Positions 54,868 through 63,785 of a stretch of DNA of 64,000 nucleotides are shown piece by piece. The DNA comes from Pedobacter sp. R20-19 (GTDB taxonomy: Bacteria > Bacteroidota > Bacteroidia > Sphingobacteriales > Sphingobacteriaceae). The translations under genes and the position numbers were made by a program. Each line of letters opens with the position of its first letter. Position 1 is the stretch's first letter. The DNA lies in contig NZ_JCKI01000007.1 in NCBI RefSeq assembly GCF_000708265.2, positions 1-64,000 of the forward strand. The letters are read 5' to 3'. The notes under the pieces were generated by a model. The model was not told where the DNA came from. It did not search any database and saw only the letters and a program-made list of their open reading frames with translations.

Positions 54868-54980
54868 TTTTCTTCAAAAATCTTTCGATATAAATTAATT
54901 GTTAAAATATTCTTAAGATTGTAAACTTAACAAGATACATTTTGTTATAATTTTAACAGCAATTAAATGGCTCATAGCAT

Positions 54981-55373
54981 ATGAAAAGAATCCTGGTAGT
55001 AGATGATGATATTGAGGTTTTAGAAACCATACAATTAATACTGGAAATCGGTGGCTTCAAAGTATCGTCACTTAATGATGGTGAAGAAGTATTTAACAGA
55101 ATTGAAAGTTTCAAACCAGATTTGATTTTACTTGATATTTCACTTGGTCATATTGATGGGCGTGTTTTATGTGAGCAGTTAAAATCAATTGAAAGTACTT
55201 CAAAGATTCCAATTTTGTTAATCTCCGGCTTATATAATCCTAAAGATTTTACTACTTTAAATTATGGTCAGGATGATTTTCTTTCAAAACCATTTCAAAT
55301 GGATGTATTGTTAAAAAAGATCACTAAAATTCTTTCTTTAGAAGAAGACAAGCCAAGTTTTCACCTGAATTAA
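54981..55373 (+). CDS. Single-domain response regulator (receiver only)
   Basis: The 130-residue protein consists of one CheY-like receiver domain. It has the acidic pocket VVDDD near residue 9, phosphoacceptor Asp52 in LILLDISLG, and the conserved lysine in FLSKPFQMD. There is no output domain and no kinase gene nearby, so it is an orphan that probably acts by protein-protein contact. A terminator follows. Confidence 0.9.
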   Translation: MKRILVVDDDIEVLETIQLILEIGGFKVSSLNDGEEVFNRIESFKPDLILLDISLGHIDGRVLCEQLKSIESTSKIPILLISGLYNPKDFTTLNYGQDDFLSKPFQMDVLLKKITKILSLEEDKPSFHLN

Positions 55374-55393
55374 AATATACAGACTTTATTGAA

Positions 55394-55426
55394 AGCCAAA
55401 AGACTTAACCGTTTTTTGGCTTTTTT
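55394..55426 (+). terminator. Terminator after the orphan response regulator
   Basis: AGCCAAAA and TTTTGGCT form the stem, with a 12-nt loop and a run of six T after it. Confidence 0.82.
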
Positions 55427-55610
55427 AATTTACTCATTTATCAAAGGCAAACATAAGATCGGAATCTATTGGTTGATTATTACTTGATAAGGAGATTACT
55501 GCACCTTTCCTTGTAACAATAACGACTAGGCTAACGGCTGTCATTTTGGCAAATAAAACCCTTTGGAACAAGCATTGATATGCAAGTGTAGATTAAACAA
55601 TTATTTACAT

Positions 55611-57497
55611 ATGAGCATACAAGAAAAAGGAAACATCTCGATACATACCGAGAACATCTTCCCGATAATTAAAAAGTTTTTATACTCCGATAACGAGATT
55701 TTTCTCCGTGAGTTGGTTTCAAACGCAGTAGATGCAGTTCAGAAAATCAAAAGACTAGGTTCATTAGGTCAGTTTAATGGAGAAGTAGGTCAACCTTTAG
55801 TAAAAGTAGCGGTCGATAAAGAAGCAAAAACCATTACCATCAGCGATAATGGTTTAGGAATGACCGCCGAAGAAATTAAAAAATACATCAATCAGGTTGC
55901 ATTTTCTGGCGCTAGCGAATTTGTAGAAAAATTTAAAGACGCTAAAGATGCCAATGAAATCATCGGTAAATTTGGTTTAGGTTTTTACTCTGCATTTATG
56001 GTTGCAGATTTGGTTGAAATTCAAACCCTATCTTATCAGGATGGTGCTGAACCTGCACGTTGGGTTTGTGATGGTAGTACAGAATTTGAAATTACTGAAG
56101 GCACAAAAACCACCCGCGGTACAGATATTATTCTTCATGTAAATAAAGATTCTGAAGAGTTTTTAGAAGAGTCAAAATTGCAGGAAATCCTGAATAAATA
56201 TGCTAAATTTTTACCTGTTCCCATTCAGTTTGGTACAAAAACCGAATCGATAGAAGACGGTGAAGATGAGGAAGGAAAGAAAAAGTATAAAGATATTGAA
56301 GTTGACAACATCATCAATACGACAAATCCAATCTGGACAAAAGCACCTGCAGATTTGTCAGACGAAGATTACTTAAACTTCTATCGTGAATTGTACCCTT
56401 TTAGTGAGGAACCATTATTCTGGATTCACTTAAATGTAGATTATCCATTTAACTTAACCGGTGTATTGTATTTCCCGAAATTGAAAAACGATTTCGAAAT
56501 GCAACGCAACAAAATCAAATTATATTCACGCCAGGTATTCATTACCGATGAGGTTAAAGATATTGTTCCAGAATTTTTAATGTTGCTTCATGGTGTAATT
56601 GATTCACCAGATATTCCTTTAAACGTATCTCGTAGTTTCTTACAGGCCGATAGTAATGTTAAAAAAATAAACAATTACATCACTAAAAAGGTGGCCGATA
56701 AATTAGCTGAACTATTTACCAAGGATAGAAAAGCTTTTGAAGATAAGTGGAAAGACATTGGTTTATTCGTGAAATACGGAATGATCAGTGAAGACAAATT
56801 CTATGATAAGGCAAAAGACTTCGCTTTAGTTGGAAACACTAAAAATGAACTTTTCACCTTAAATGAGTACAAAGAGAAGGTTGCACCTTTACAAACAGAT
56901 AAAAACGGAACGGTAGTTTATCTATATTCAAATGATGCAGCAAAACAAGATGCATTTATTCAATCAGCTAATAAAAAAGATTATGATGTTTTGGTGTTAG
57001 ATTCACCAATTGATAATCACTTTATTAATCAAATGGAGCAAAAATTGGAAAAAACATCTATCAAACGTGTTGATTCTAGTGTTGCTGATAAGTTGATTGA
57101 GAAAGATGAAGTGAATGAGCATGTATTATCTGAAGATCAGGTTAAGGAAGTTACAGCAATCTTTGAAAAAGCAATTACTAAACCTGGTATGCAGGTAGAA
57201 GTTATTGCATTAAATCCTGATGAATTGCCTGTAACTATTACCATGGATGAATTTATGCGCCGGATGAAAGATATGGCTGCCATGGGTGGCGGAATGGGCT
57301 TTTATGGCCAGATGCCTGATAATTATAAAGTGGCAATTAATGGAAACCACAAATTGGTTAGTAAAATTTTAAATGCTGAAGGTGAAGAACAAAGTAACCT
57401 GGCTAAACAAGCAGTAGATTTGGCTTTATTAGCTCAAGGTATGTTAACTGGTGCTGAATTAACAGCTTTTGTAAGCAGAAGCGTAGCGTTAATATAA
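55611..57497 (+). CDS. htpG: Molecular chaperone HtpG (Hsp90)
   Basis: This ATP-dependent chaperone has 628 residues from ATG 55611; the in-frame ATG at 55563 adds 16 residues unlike the family, so I reject it. The GHKL ATPase domain shows NEIFLRELVSNAVDAVQKI, ISDNGLGMT and GKFGLGFYSAFMV. The middle domain has NFYRELYPFSEEPLFWIHLN and the catalytic-arginine region IPLNVSRSFLQAD. The C-terminal dimerisation domain is shorter than in eukaryotes and ends LTAFVSRSVALI. It is a single-gene unit with a terminator. Confidence 0.96.
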   Translation: MSIQEKGNISIHTENIFPIIKKFLYSDNEIFLRELVSNAVDAVQKIKRLGSLGQFNGEVGQPLVKVAVDKEAKTITISDNGLGMTAEEIKKYINQVAFSGASEFVEKFKDAKDANEIIGKFGLGFYSAFMVADLVEIQTLSYQDGAEPARWVCDGSTEFEITEGTKTTRGTDIILHVNKDSEEFLEESKLQEILNKYAKFLPVPIQFGTKTESIEDGEDEEGKKKYKDIEVDNIINTTNPIWTKAPADLSDEDYLNFYRELYPFSEEPLFWIHLNVDYPFNLTGVLYFPKLKNDFEMQRNKIKLYSRQVFITDEVKDIVPEFLMLLHGVIDSPDIPLNVSRSFLQADSNVKKINNYITKKVADKLAELFTKDRKAFEDKWKDIGLFVKYGMISEDKFYDKAKDFALVGNTKNELFTLNEYKEKVAPLQTDKNGTVVYLYSNDAAKQDAFIQSANKKDYDVLVLDSPIDNHFINQMEQKLEKTSIKRVDSSVADKLIEKDEVNEHVLSEDQVKEVTAIFEKAITKPGMQVEVIALNPDELPVTITMDEFMRRMKDMAAMGGGMGFYGQMPDNYKVAINGNHKLVSKILNAEGEEQSNLAKQAVDLALLAQGMLTGAELTAFVSRSVALI

Positions 57498-57524
57498 ATA
57501 GGTTTAAACCTGTGAAAATAGAAA

Positions 57525-57555
57525 GAGAGAAATCGAATGATTTCTCCCTTTTTTT
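57525..57555 (+). terminator. Terminator after htpG
   Basis: GAGAAATC and GATTTCTC form an 8-bp stem with a GAAT loop, followed by CC and a run of T. Confidence 0.85.
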
Positions 57556-57573
57556 GTTTTAATCAACAAGCAT

Positions 57574-57600
57574 AAAAAAAGCCCTAATAAATTAGGACTT
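57574..57600 (-). terminator. Terminator of the HSDR_N gene
   Basis: On the minus strand AGTCCTAA and TTAGGGCT pair (one wobble) around a 4-nt loop and are followed by seven T. It lies 46 bp after the stop of the gene at 57646. Confidence 0.78.
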
Positions 57601-57645
57601 AATTTCTGTAGAATTTTTCGGGAACGTTAAACTATTAATAAGTTA

Positions 57646-58134
57646 TTAGCTTGCTACATTTTTTTGATCAACATTAAAATAATCTTTATGTTCTTCGATC
57701 ATTTTAGCAATTGTAGCTGCTTTTGTATCAGTTAATTTAAATTCAAATAAAGGCTCCTGGTTTTTCTTTGACCTTACCATTTTCTCCGTATAGAAGCGAT
57801 AAACCAAACCATTTGTTAATAGACCATATTTGGCTTTTGTTTTACGGAAATATTTAGATAAACGCGAATCATGAATATCCAGACTATCTTCGTGATGCTT
57901 ACATTCTACCAATATTGTTGGTTCACCATCTTTCATAATGGTATAATCAACTTTTTTGCTTTTCTTCACACCAAAGTCTAAAACTGCTTCAGATTGAACC
58001 TCTGAAGGATCAAAGCCTAGAATTTGAATGAAAGGTAAAACCAACGCATTTCTCGTTAAGTCTTCTGTTTGAACTTGTGGGAGCATTTTTTTGATCCTGA
58101 CAGCAAATTGCCCTATTTCGTCTTTAAGTTCCAT
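57646..58134 (-). CDS. Orphan type I restriction R-subunit N-terminal (HSDR_N) domain protein
   Basis: The 162-residue protein (start at ATG 58134, where the domain begins; an in-frame ATG at 58188 adds 18 residues) is a single HSDR_N domain of the PD-(D/E)XK nuclease fold. The active-site pattern is visible: D in KKVDYTIM, and ExK in PTILVECKHH. The usual helicase part of HsdR is missing, and no methylase or specificity subunit adjoins it. Such stand-alone proteins are frequent in Bacteroidota, with unknown roles. It is divergent from the LytTR regulator. Confidence 0.85.
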   Translation of the reverse strand: MELKDEIGQFAVRIKKMLPQVQTEDLTRNALVLPFIQILGFDPSEVQSEAVLDFGVKKSKKVDYTIMKDGEPTILVECKHHEDSLDIHDSRLSKYFRKTKAKYGLLTNGLVYRFYTEKMVRSKKNQEPLFEFKLTDTKAATIAKMIEEHKDYFNVDQKNVAS

Positions 58135-58268
58135 GATAGTATGTTTGTTTTTAGAGGTATCAAGTTTTATAGTATTGTGAAATACCATATTCGTTTATCT
58201 ATCTATAACTGTATCCAGTTCATCCGTTTGCTTACCAAACACCCCTTAATTTTTTGCTAAACCCTGTA

Positions 58269-58309
58269 TTGTGTGGCCTGTTTAAAATGCTTTTTAACAG
58301 GCTACACAA
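58269..58309. repeat. Hairpin-forming inverted repeat
   Basis: TTGTGTGGCCTGTT pairs with AACAGGCTACACAA (one G-T wobble in RNA) around a 13-nt AT-rich loop. No T tract follows in either direction, so it is not an obvious terminator. It lies in the 445-bp divergent region between the HSDR_N gene and the LytTR regulator, which otherwise holds only the 21-bp repeats at 58431-58493. Confidence 0.55.
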
Positions 58310-58430
58310 ATTTGGGCAGGCAGATGTTAGGTTAATTAAAATGATAAACCATAAGAGATTAGGCATCTTAATTATTTGTTTTTGGCAAACATCTTAAAGA
58401 TTAGAATAATATCTTGAGCGAGAGATTTTT

Positions 58431-58493
58431 TTACATGAACCTACCAGTTTATTACACGAAACCCGTAGTTTTTTAGACGAAACACATGTTAAG
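58431..58493. promoter_or_regulatory. Three 21-bp direct repeats, candidate LytTR binding sites
   Basis: Three exact-period 21-bp units start at 58431, 58452 and 58473. The central one begins TTACACGAAACCCGTAGTT. The conserved parts are TTACACGAA and the (A/C)C-n-TAGTT end. LytTR domains bind short direct repeats spaced two helical turns apart, which is exactly this spacing. The array ends 86 bp before the regulator's ATG and matches a second array at 59680-59742. Confidence 0.65.
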
Positions 58494-58579
58494 TTTTTTT
58501 TAATACAGGAAGCTAAATACAACCTATTTTTTATTTAACTTGCATAGAAATCATTTTAAGCAATATTATTATAACTATC

Positions 58580-59320
58580 ATGAATCTAAAATGCGTTGTT
58601 ATTGACGACGAACAACATGCTATTGAGGTGATTACCGATCATATAGCAGAGATGCCCGGTTTAACTATTTTTAAAACCTTTACCAGTCCTGTTCAGGCAT
58701 TAACAGAACTTAGCTTAAATGATGATATAGATTTATTATTCATGGATATTGACATGCCTGGCATTAATGGGTTGGAATTAGCCAAAAACATCAGGGAAAA
58801 GGCAAAGTATCTTATCTTTACCACCGCACACCCTGATTATGCACTTCAGGCTTTTGATGTACAATCTGACCAATACCTGCTTAAACCCATTTCATTTGCA
58901 AAATTTGCTTTAGGCATTGATCGAATTCTAAAAAAGGAAGCCAATAATGCCAGAGCCACAAAGGAAACTGATCATAATGCTGCCCTCTATATCAAAGGAG
59001 ATCATAAATATGCTTTTTCTAATATTGCAATTGATGAAATACTTTACATCAAATCCCTTCAGAATTATATTCAGATCATTACCAAAGCAGAATCCCACAC
59101 CACTTACCTCACCTTAAAAGAAATAGACAAAGCTTTAGAACGACATCCGTTTATTCGAGTAAACAAATCAAATATTGTGGCTAAAGCGGCAATCAAAAAG
59201 GTCGATGGTAATATCATCCGCCTGGTTAATAATGAAGTTATTCAGATTGGTGAAGGCTACAAAGAAGCTTTCTTTAACTATGTCCAAAATAGCTTACTCA
59301 AATCAAACCGAAATCAGTAA
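58580..59320 (+). CDS. LytTR-family response regulator
   Basis: This 246-residue regulator has a receiver domain (VVIDDEQHAIEVI; phosphoacceptor Asp56 in LLFMDIDMPG; conserved lysine in YLLKPISF) and a C-terminal LytTR DNA-binding domain (about 140-240; IDEILYIKSLQNYIQI, HPFIRVNKSNIVAKAAI). It pairs with the LytS-type kinase at 59762, although a small minus-strand gene lies between them. Its own promoter region carries three 21-bp repeats, so autoregulation is likely. Confidence 0.93.
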   Translation: MNLKCVVIDDEQHAIEVITDHIAEMPGLTIFKTFTSPVQALTELSLNDDIDLLFMDIDMPGINGLELAKNIREKAKYLIFTTAHPDYALQAFDVQSDQYLLKPISFAKFALGIDRILKKEANNARATKETDHNAALYIKGDHKYAFSNIAIDEILYIKSLQNYIQIITKAESHTTYLTLKEIDKALERHPFIRVNKSNIVAKAAIKKVDGNIIRLVNNEVIQIGEGYKEAFFNYVQNSLLKSNRNQ

Positions 59321-59481
59321 ACTTCAGATTAAATATTTTAACTATTGTAAGGTTCTTGCTTCAATCAAAAAGGTAAAAGATCGTTTTAAATTCAAATTTT
59401 ATCTTTAACAATTGCTTTCAGAACCTAAATAGCTTTTTCATTAAGGAAGTATATTAATCTGCAGAATAAATTGATCCACCA

Positions 59482-59622
59482 TTAGTTGGCTACTATAAAG
59501 CTAGTGGCAATACTGTGGCTCATATCTCCAGTTGGATGAGTAGAAAAATTATCTTGTACCTTTACAGCTTTGTAAATAAAAACAGTTTTTTTTGTAATTT
59601 TAGATTGGCCTTGTGGTTTCAT
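59482..59622 (-). CDS. Candidate RiPP precursor peptide, Ser/Thr-rich and cysteine-free
   Basis: The minus strand encodes a 46-residue peptide, too short for routine gene calling: basic N-terminal part MKPQGQSKITKKTVFIYKAV, then KVQDNFSTHPTGDMSHSIAT and SFIVAN. The C-terminal 22 residues contain seven Ser/Thr and no cysteine. It lies in the same orientation as the LanB gene at 60861-63665 and shares its upstream region, with 21-bp LytTR-like repeats, with the kinase gene. A leader/core arrangement in which LanB dehydrates the Ser/Thr residues fits, but no leader motif I know is present and the gene is a prediction. The rest of 59321-59761 has no other gene. Confidence 0.5.
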   Translation of the reverse strand: MKPQGQSKITKKTVFIYKAVKVQDNFSTHPTGDMSHSIATSFIVAN

Positions 59623-59679
59623 AATCGTATAATTTAATTTAATTAATTGTTCTTATTATTTATGTAAAGGTGCATCGTA

Positions 59680-59742
59680 AACTTTCGGGCAACCACTTTT
59701 TTACACAAAACCATAGTTTTAGAAGATAAAATCCATACTTTA
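59680..59742. promoter_or_regulatory. Second array of 21-bp repeats, candidate LytTR sites
   Basis: The unit at 59701 starts TTACACAAAACCATAGTTTT and closely matches the central unit of the array at 58452. A second unit (59722, ending ATCCATACTTTA) and a weaker one (59680, ending ACCACTTTT) keep the 21-bp period. The array lies between the divergent peptide gene (59622) and kinase gene (59762), so one bound regulator could control both. Confidence 0.6.
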
Positions 59743-59761
59743 ATAGATTAACAAACCAAAA

Positions 59762-60877
59762 ATGACCTCTTTTAACCTCAAAACATATTATAAAAACTAC
59801 AGACTTCACCTATTAATTTGGAGTATTTATGTTTTTTATGACGTATTTATTTTAGGTTTTATATCCAAATTTCGAGAGCCAGGGGTTTATGTTATCGTCT
59901 ACATTATCAACATTTTTACTTTTTATTTGCAAGCTTATCTCTTAAAAAAAATATTAAATAATAAAAATAGTTCGGTTAAAGTGGTAAAAATCTTATTACT
60001 AGATACTTTGATCGTATTGATCTATATCATTTCTACACAGTTACTGGTGATTGCTTTTGAACAATTTAAATTAATTGACGCTGACACTTTAAGCATTTTT
60101 GACAGGAGTTTTATTCTATCTTGCATTTACAGATCATTACTTTTCATCGGCTTTTCTACCGGATATGTATACATTTTAAAATCATTTGAAGACCAAAAAA
60201 AGGTGGAGAAATTAGAGCGTCAAAACCTGATCAGTCAGCTTGAAAAGCAGAGTCTGGAAAATGATTTGGTTCAATCACAGAACAACTTTCTAAGAAGCCA
60301 GATTAATCCGCACTTCTTATTTAACACATTAAACTTTATTTATAATGATACCCGCAAAAAAGCGCCATTAGCTGCAGATGCCATTATGAATTTATCCGAA
60401 ATGATGCGATATGCCTTAAAACTACCCGAAGCCTCTGAACTGGTACCGCTACGTGAAGAGGTAGAACAAATAGAACATTTAATCAATCTACACAAACTGC
60501 GTACTGCCAATACCATTAATTTATCACTTGAGGTAAACGGAGATTTGTTTGGCTTGCGGTTTCCACCCCTAATTCTGCTTACACTGGTAGAAAACATTTT
60601 TAAGCATGGAAATGTATCGCACTCTACCCAGCCTGCCATTATTAGGATAGATTATAGCTTAAATACTTTAATGATCAGCACCATTAATATGGTAAATGAC
60701 AATAGAGGCAGACATGAGAGTCATCATGTAGGGCTTGAAAATGTAGCCAACCGATTAAAAAGTTTTTATAAGGAAGACTACGTTTTCAAACATTATACTG
60801 ATCCCCTGAACCGATATGTAACCGAAATCTGCATAAATGTGATCAACCCATTGGCTAAGCTTAATGTGACTCAATAG
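59762..60877 (+). CDS. LytS-type sensor histidine kinase
   Basis: This 371-residue membrane kinase has four hydrophobic helices in the first 150 residues and no large sensor domain. A coiled coil (KLERQNLISQLEKQSLENDL) follows, then the His_kinase domain with the phosphorylated histidine in QINPHFLFNTLNFI and the ATPase part with LILLTLVENIFKHG and HHVGLENVANRLKSFY. It is the likely partner of the LytTR regulator at 58580. Its 3' end overlaps the convergent LanB gene by 17 bp. Confidence 0.92.
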   Translation: MTSFNLKTYYKNYRLHLLIWSIYVFYDVFILGFISKFREPGVYVIVYIINIFTFYLQAYLLKKILNNKNSSVKVVKILLLDTLIVLIYIISTQLLVIAFEQFKLIDADTLSIFDRSFILSCIYRSLLFIGFSTGYVYILKSFEDQKKVEKLERQNLISQLEKQSLENDLVQSQNNFLRSQINPHFLFNTLNFIYNDTRKKAPLAADAIMNLSEMMRYALKLPEASELVPLREEVEQIEHLINLHKLRTANTINLSLEVNGDLFGLRFPPLILLTLVENIFKHGNVSHSTQPAIIRIDYSLNTLMISTINMVNDNRGRHESHHVGLENVANRLKSFYKEDYVFKHYTDPLNRYVTEICINVINPLAKLNVTQ

Positions 60878-63665
60878 TTTTGTTTCGTTGAAAATCTTTT
60901 AATAGAAAATAATACATCACCATTTCATGTGTTCGTTGATTTTTATTAAAAAGACGGTTCACATGCATGTGCATTAAATCAGTAAACAATCTGGTCTTTC
61001 GATTAGGCGGCAAGTCTTTCAGTAATGCAACCATTGATTGCACCAGCACTGTAAAATATTTCAGCTGATCTTCCCCTAATGGCGCCACCGTATGGCTCTT
61101 GTAAGATTGATATTGCTGATTCAGTTTTTTAAAATTGGCTGCTTCTAAATGATGTTCCTGGTTAAATGAGTCTGATGCAAGTTTGATTATCTGCCTGATC
61201 TCTTCGCCTTCAAAAACCCCATGTTTCAATAATTGCGATACAATCTCAGCGCAAAAGCTGTATTTACTAAATGAATCTGTTTGAACCTGAAGCATGGACA
61301 ATACAAAGTTACTATCAACACTAAAATGCATTTCTACTTGTGCAATTAAATCGCTACCATATCTTTCTATCTCCCGCCTATAGGCTCTGGAATGGAAATC
61401 AGACACCAAACCAGATACAAAATAAGGAGAAAGATAGTCAGCAAAAGAGGCACTTAACTTTTGTCCATCCGCTGCACGGTTAAGATTGGCCCGAAACCTT
61501 AAATGATTACCATTTTCATTGTATCTGATAAAAAACCACGACTTGATTTCCTGAGCATGTACTTGCAAGAATGGATGAATTACACCCATCAAAATTTCAT
61601 CGGCACGTTGCTGGTGGCAAAAAATTTCAAAATAAAGCCATTCTTTTCCAGGCATAAAAATCTGTGGTAGGTTGCCTGTGCTATCTGCGTTTATGGATGA
61701 AGCCCCATGATAAATACATTCGTGATGTGTAACGCTAACCACAAATTGAGCGAGGTAGGGTTTTGCTTTTTCATCAGCCACTGCATTTTGTGTTGGCAAA
61801 ATTACTTCTTCCAGATAGATGCTTTTCTGCTTATAAATAAACTGCATTAAGGCATTTAGATCTTCATCACTGGATAGGTTAAAGCATAAAGTCTGATCGG
61901 ATAAACCTGTCTTAAAGTATCTGGATACTCCAGTTTCAGTAAGAAACTGACGGCAGGCATCAACAGAGAGCTGTACTTTAGCAGGAAAAAAAGTTTCCTT
62001 ATCTACCCGCCATTTTTGAGTGTTCAATACCATATTCTGATACTGTAACCTTGGGTAATAATTTAAATCTGGAAAGATCCCATCTAAAGGGAGTGATAAA
62101 CTACCTTGTATTCCCTGATGCTGTAAATCACAAAGCAAACGGAATACAGCAAGATCCGATCTGGTGTAGTTATACGCCGATGCCATCCGTGGCATCAAGC
62201 GTTTGTTTAATGATTTGGAACGTAGAACTACCTGATCGTTTCTAACAGAAATCTGAATATCATTTAATAAAAGCGGATTTGCCGATGTGTCATAATTAAG
62301 AATAGATAGCTGATGGCTGTAAACCAGTTTCCTGCGATTAATATTATCTACATTGGCTTCAACCATGTAGGCTACATCAAAAAACAATACTTCCGGATTA
62401 GCACTTTCTTCCAGACCGGAAATTTCTTTACAAAAATCCGTTATGTCATCACTAGCCATCGAAAAACGCCCGGCCAATGCATTAGCCGTTACCCCTCCTA
62501 TCTGATCAATCAGAATTAGATCATCAGCAATATGAATTAAAATACTAAGTGAATTGGGCAAGGGAACAGGTTTTTCATTTAAATCCAGATGGAGTTGATT
62601 AAGGAAAAGTGTTTTTCCCCGTTCAAAATTTTCTAATGATAAAGCCTTTTTTAACCCAGCTTTAAAATCAGTGCTGGTTTTGTGATCCTTTTTTTTGTTG
62701 TTAAACTGAATGATAAAATCATCCCCTTCGCTACTTTGCTCCAGTTCATCATAGCCTATGCCTATCTCCGGATCAAGTGCCATAAGAAGCGAAACTTCAC
62801 GCTGTTCAAACTTCTTTTTAAACTGCCTGATGAATGTAGTTAATGCAGTCTTTTCTTCCTTTGGTATGATTTTCCCCAGCAAATCCAGTAGGTTTGGAAT
62901 AGCTTTTAGCAGGCTTTGATCAATACATCCGTTGTATGCTTTACGTTCTGCAATCAGGTATTCAGGTATATTTTTTTCAATCCCTTTACCCGTTCTTTCA
63001 AAAAAATCTTCACCGATAATGTTTGGGTCCTGATCTGTAAAAAGCAGCTGAAGATCATGCATGTCATTTAAAAGGGTAAACAAATCTGATTTACGATCCT
63101 GCTCCAATTGAAGTTTTAAGATTAAATCCTTTAGCCGGATCGGCTGCTCGCAGGCATTCAGAATTTGCACTATAAAATCATCATGATCAATTTCAGAAAG
63201 TTCAAAAACACCATCTGAACAGGCAATATACCTGATCCCGTTTAGGGTGGCATAAAAACTACTGTTACTAAAAAGGAACCCGTTTTGCTGTATGGTAAGT
63301 TCAAAATCAAATTCAAGTTGATTGCGATATGGCCAATCAATCAGGCGATGTATAATTTGTTCTTCACTAACCTGCACCTTAGACTCAGTTTGCTTTATGG
63401 CATTTTTTAAAATGCCAAAACTTGCAAATGTACCATAAGGTGTAGCGCGATATCTCGCCCTGTTAAAATATTTCCATATTGTAAATTGAATTCTCGGTGG
63501 CAAATCAACCAAATCTTCCACCTCAACATCCTTAATCGTTTCATAAAAATCGCCAGATGAAATAGCAATGGCATTTTTCAATTCTTCCCAACAATCCTTC
63601 AAATTAGATTGATACGAAAAAATTGGTGTTCTAAAAATAAGTGTCGGATGCAGGTTAAGTTTCAT
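60861..63665 (-). CDS. Lantibiotic dehydratase (LanB), full length with fused elimination domain
   Basis: Class I LanB enzymes glutamylate Ser/Thr of a precursor peptide using glutamyl-tRNA and then eliminate glutamate to give dehydroalanine/dehydrobutyrine. The N-terminal part shows FRTPIFSYQ and RARYRATPYGTFASFG, typical of the glutamylation domain. The C-terminal ~300 residues (about 640-930; FVVSVTHHECIYHGAS, SWFFIRYNENGNHLRFRA) are the SpaB_C-type elimination domain. At 934 residues from ATG 63665 it is complete; I reject the in-frame ATG at 63725 because FRTPIF should lie near the start. No LanC, peptidase or transporter gene is present in the window. The nearest candidate substrate is the peptide at 59482. 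Confidence 0.93.
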   Translation of the reverse strand: MKLNLHPTLIFRTPIFSYQSNLKDCWEELKNAIAISSGDFYETIKDVEVEDLVDLPPRIQFTIWKYFNRARYRATPYGTFASFGILKNAIKQTESKVQVSEEQIIHRLIDWPYRNQLEFDFELTIQQNGFLFSNSSFYATLNGIRYIACSDGVFELSEIDHDDFIVQILNACEQPIRLKDLILKLQLEQDRKSDLFTLLNDMHDLQLLFTDQDPNIIGEDFFERTGKGIEKNIPEYLIAERKAYNGCIDQSLLKAIPNLLDLLGKIIPKEEKTALTTFIRQFKKKFEQREVSLLMALDPEIGIGYDELEQSSEGDDFIIQFNNKKKDHKTSTDFKAGLKKALSLENFERGKTLFLNQLHLDLNEKPVPLPNSLSILIHIADDLILIDQIGGVTANALAGRFSMASDDITDFCKEISGLEESANPEVLFFDVAYMVEANVDNINRRKLVYSHQLSILNYDTSANPLLLNDIQISVRNDQVVLRSKSLNKRLMPRMASAYNYTRSDLAVFRLLCDLQHQGIQGSLSLPLDGIFPDLNYYPRLQYQNMVLNTQKWRVDKETFFPAKVQLSVDACRQFLTETGVSRYFKTGLSDQTLCFNLSSDEDLNALMQFIYKQKSIYLEEVILPTQNAVADEKAKPYLAQFVVSVTHHECIYHGASSINADSTGNLPQIFMPGKEWLYFEIFCHQQRADEILMGVIHPFLQVHAQEIKSWFFIRYNENGNHLRFRANLNRAADGQKLSASFADYLSPYFVSGLVSDFHSRAYRREIERYGSDLIAQVEMHFSVDSNFVLSMLQVQTDSFSKYSFCAEIVSQLLKHGVFEGEEIRQIIKLASDSFNQEHHLEAANFKKLNQQYQSYKSHTVAPLGEDQLKYFTVLVQSMVALLKDLPPNRKTRLFTDLMHMHVNRLFNKNQRTHEMVMYYFLLKDFQRNKTIESH

Positions 63666-63727
63666 AAAGAAGTATAGACAGCGAAAATTACAAAGATTAA
63701 TGATAAAATCGCCATCTACATTCAATT

Positions 63728-63759
63728 AAAAAAGCCACTTCCATCGCAATGAAAGTGAC
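63728..63759 (-). terminator. Terminator of the OmpA-family gene
   Basis: On the minus strand GTCACTTTCAT and ATGGAAGTGGC pair imperfectly around a TGCG loop and are followed by TTTTTT. It separates the OmpA gene from LanB. Confidence 0.75.
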
Positions 63760-63785
63760 CGTCAACGGGGGCAAAAGATGAGCGT

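Noticed and set aside
55563..55610. Upstream in-frame start of htpG
   Set aside because: The added residues (EQALICKCRLNNYLH) are unlike HtpG, whose conserved sequence begins right after the ATG at 55611.
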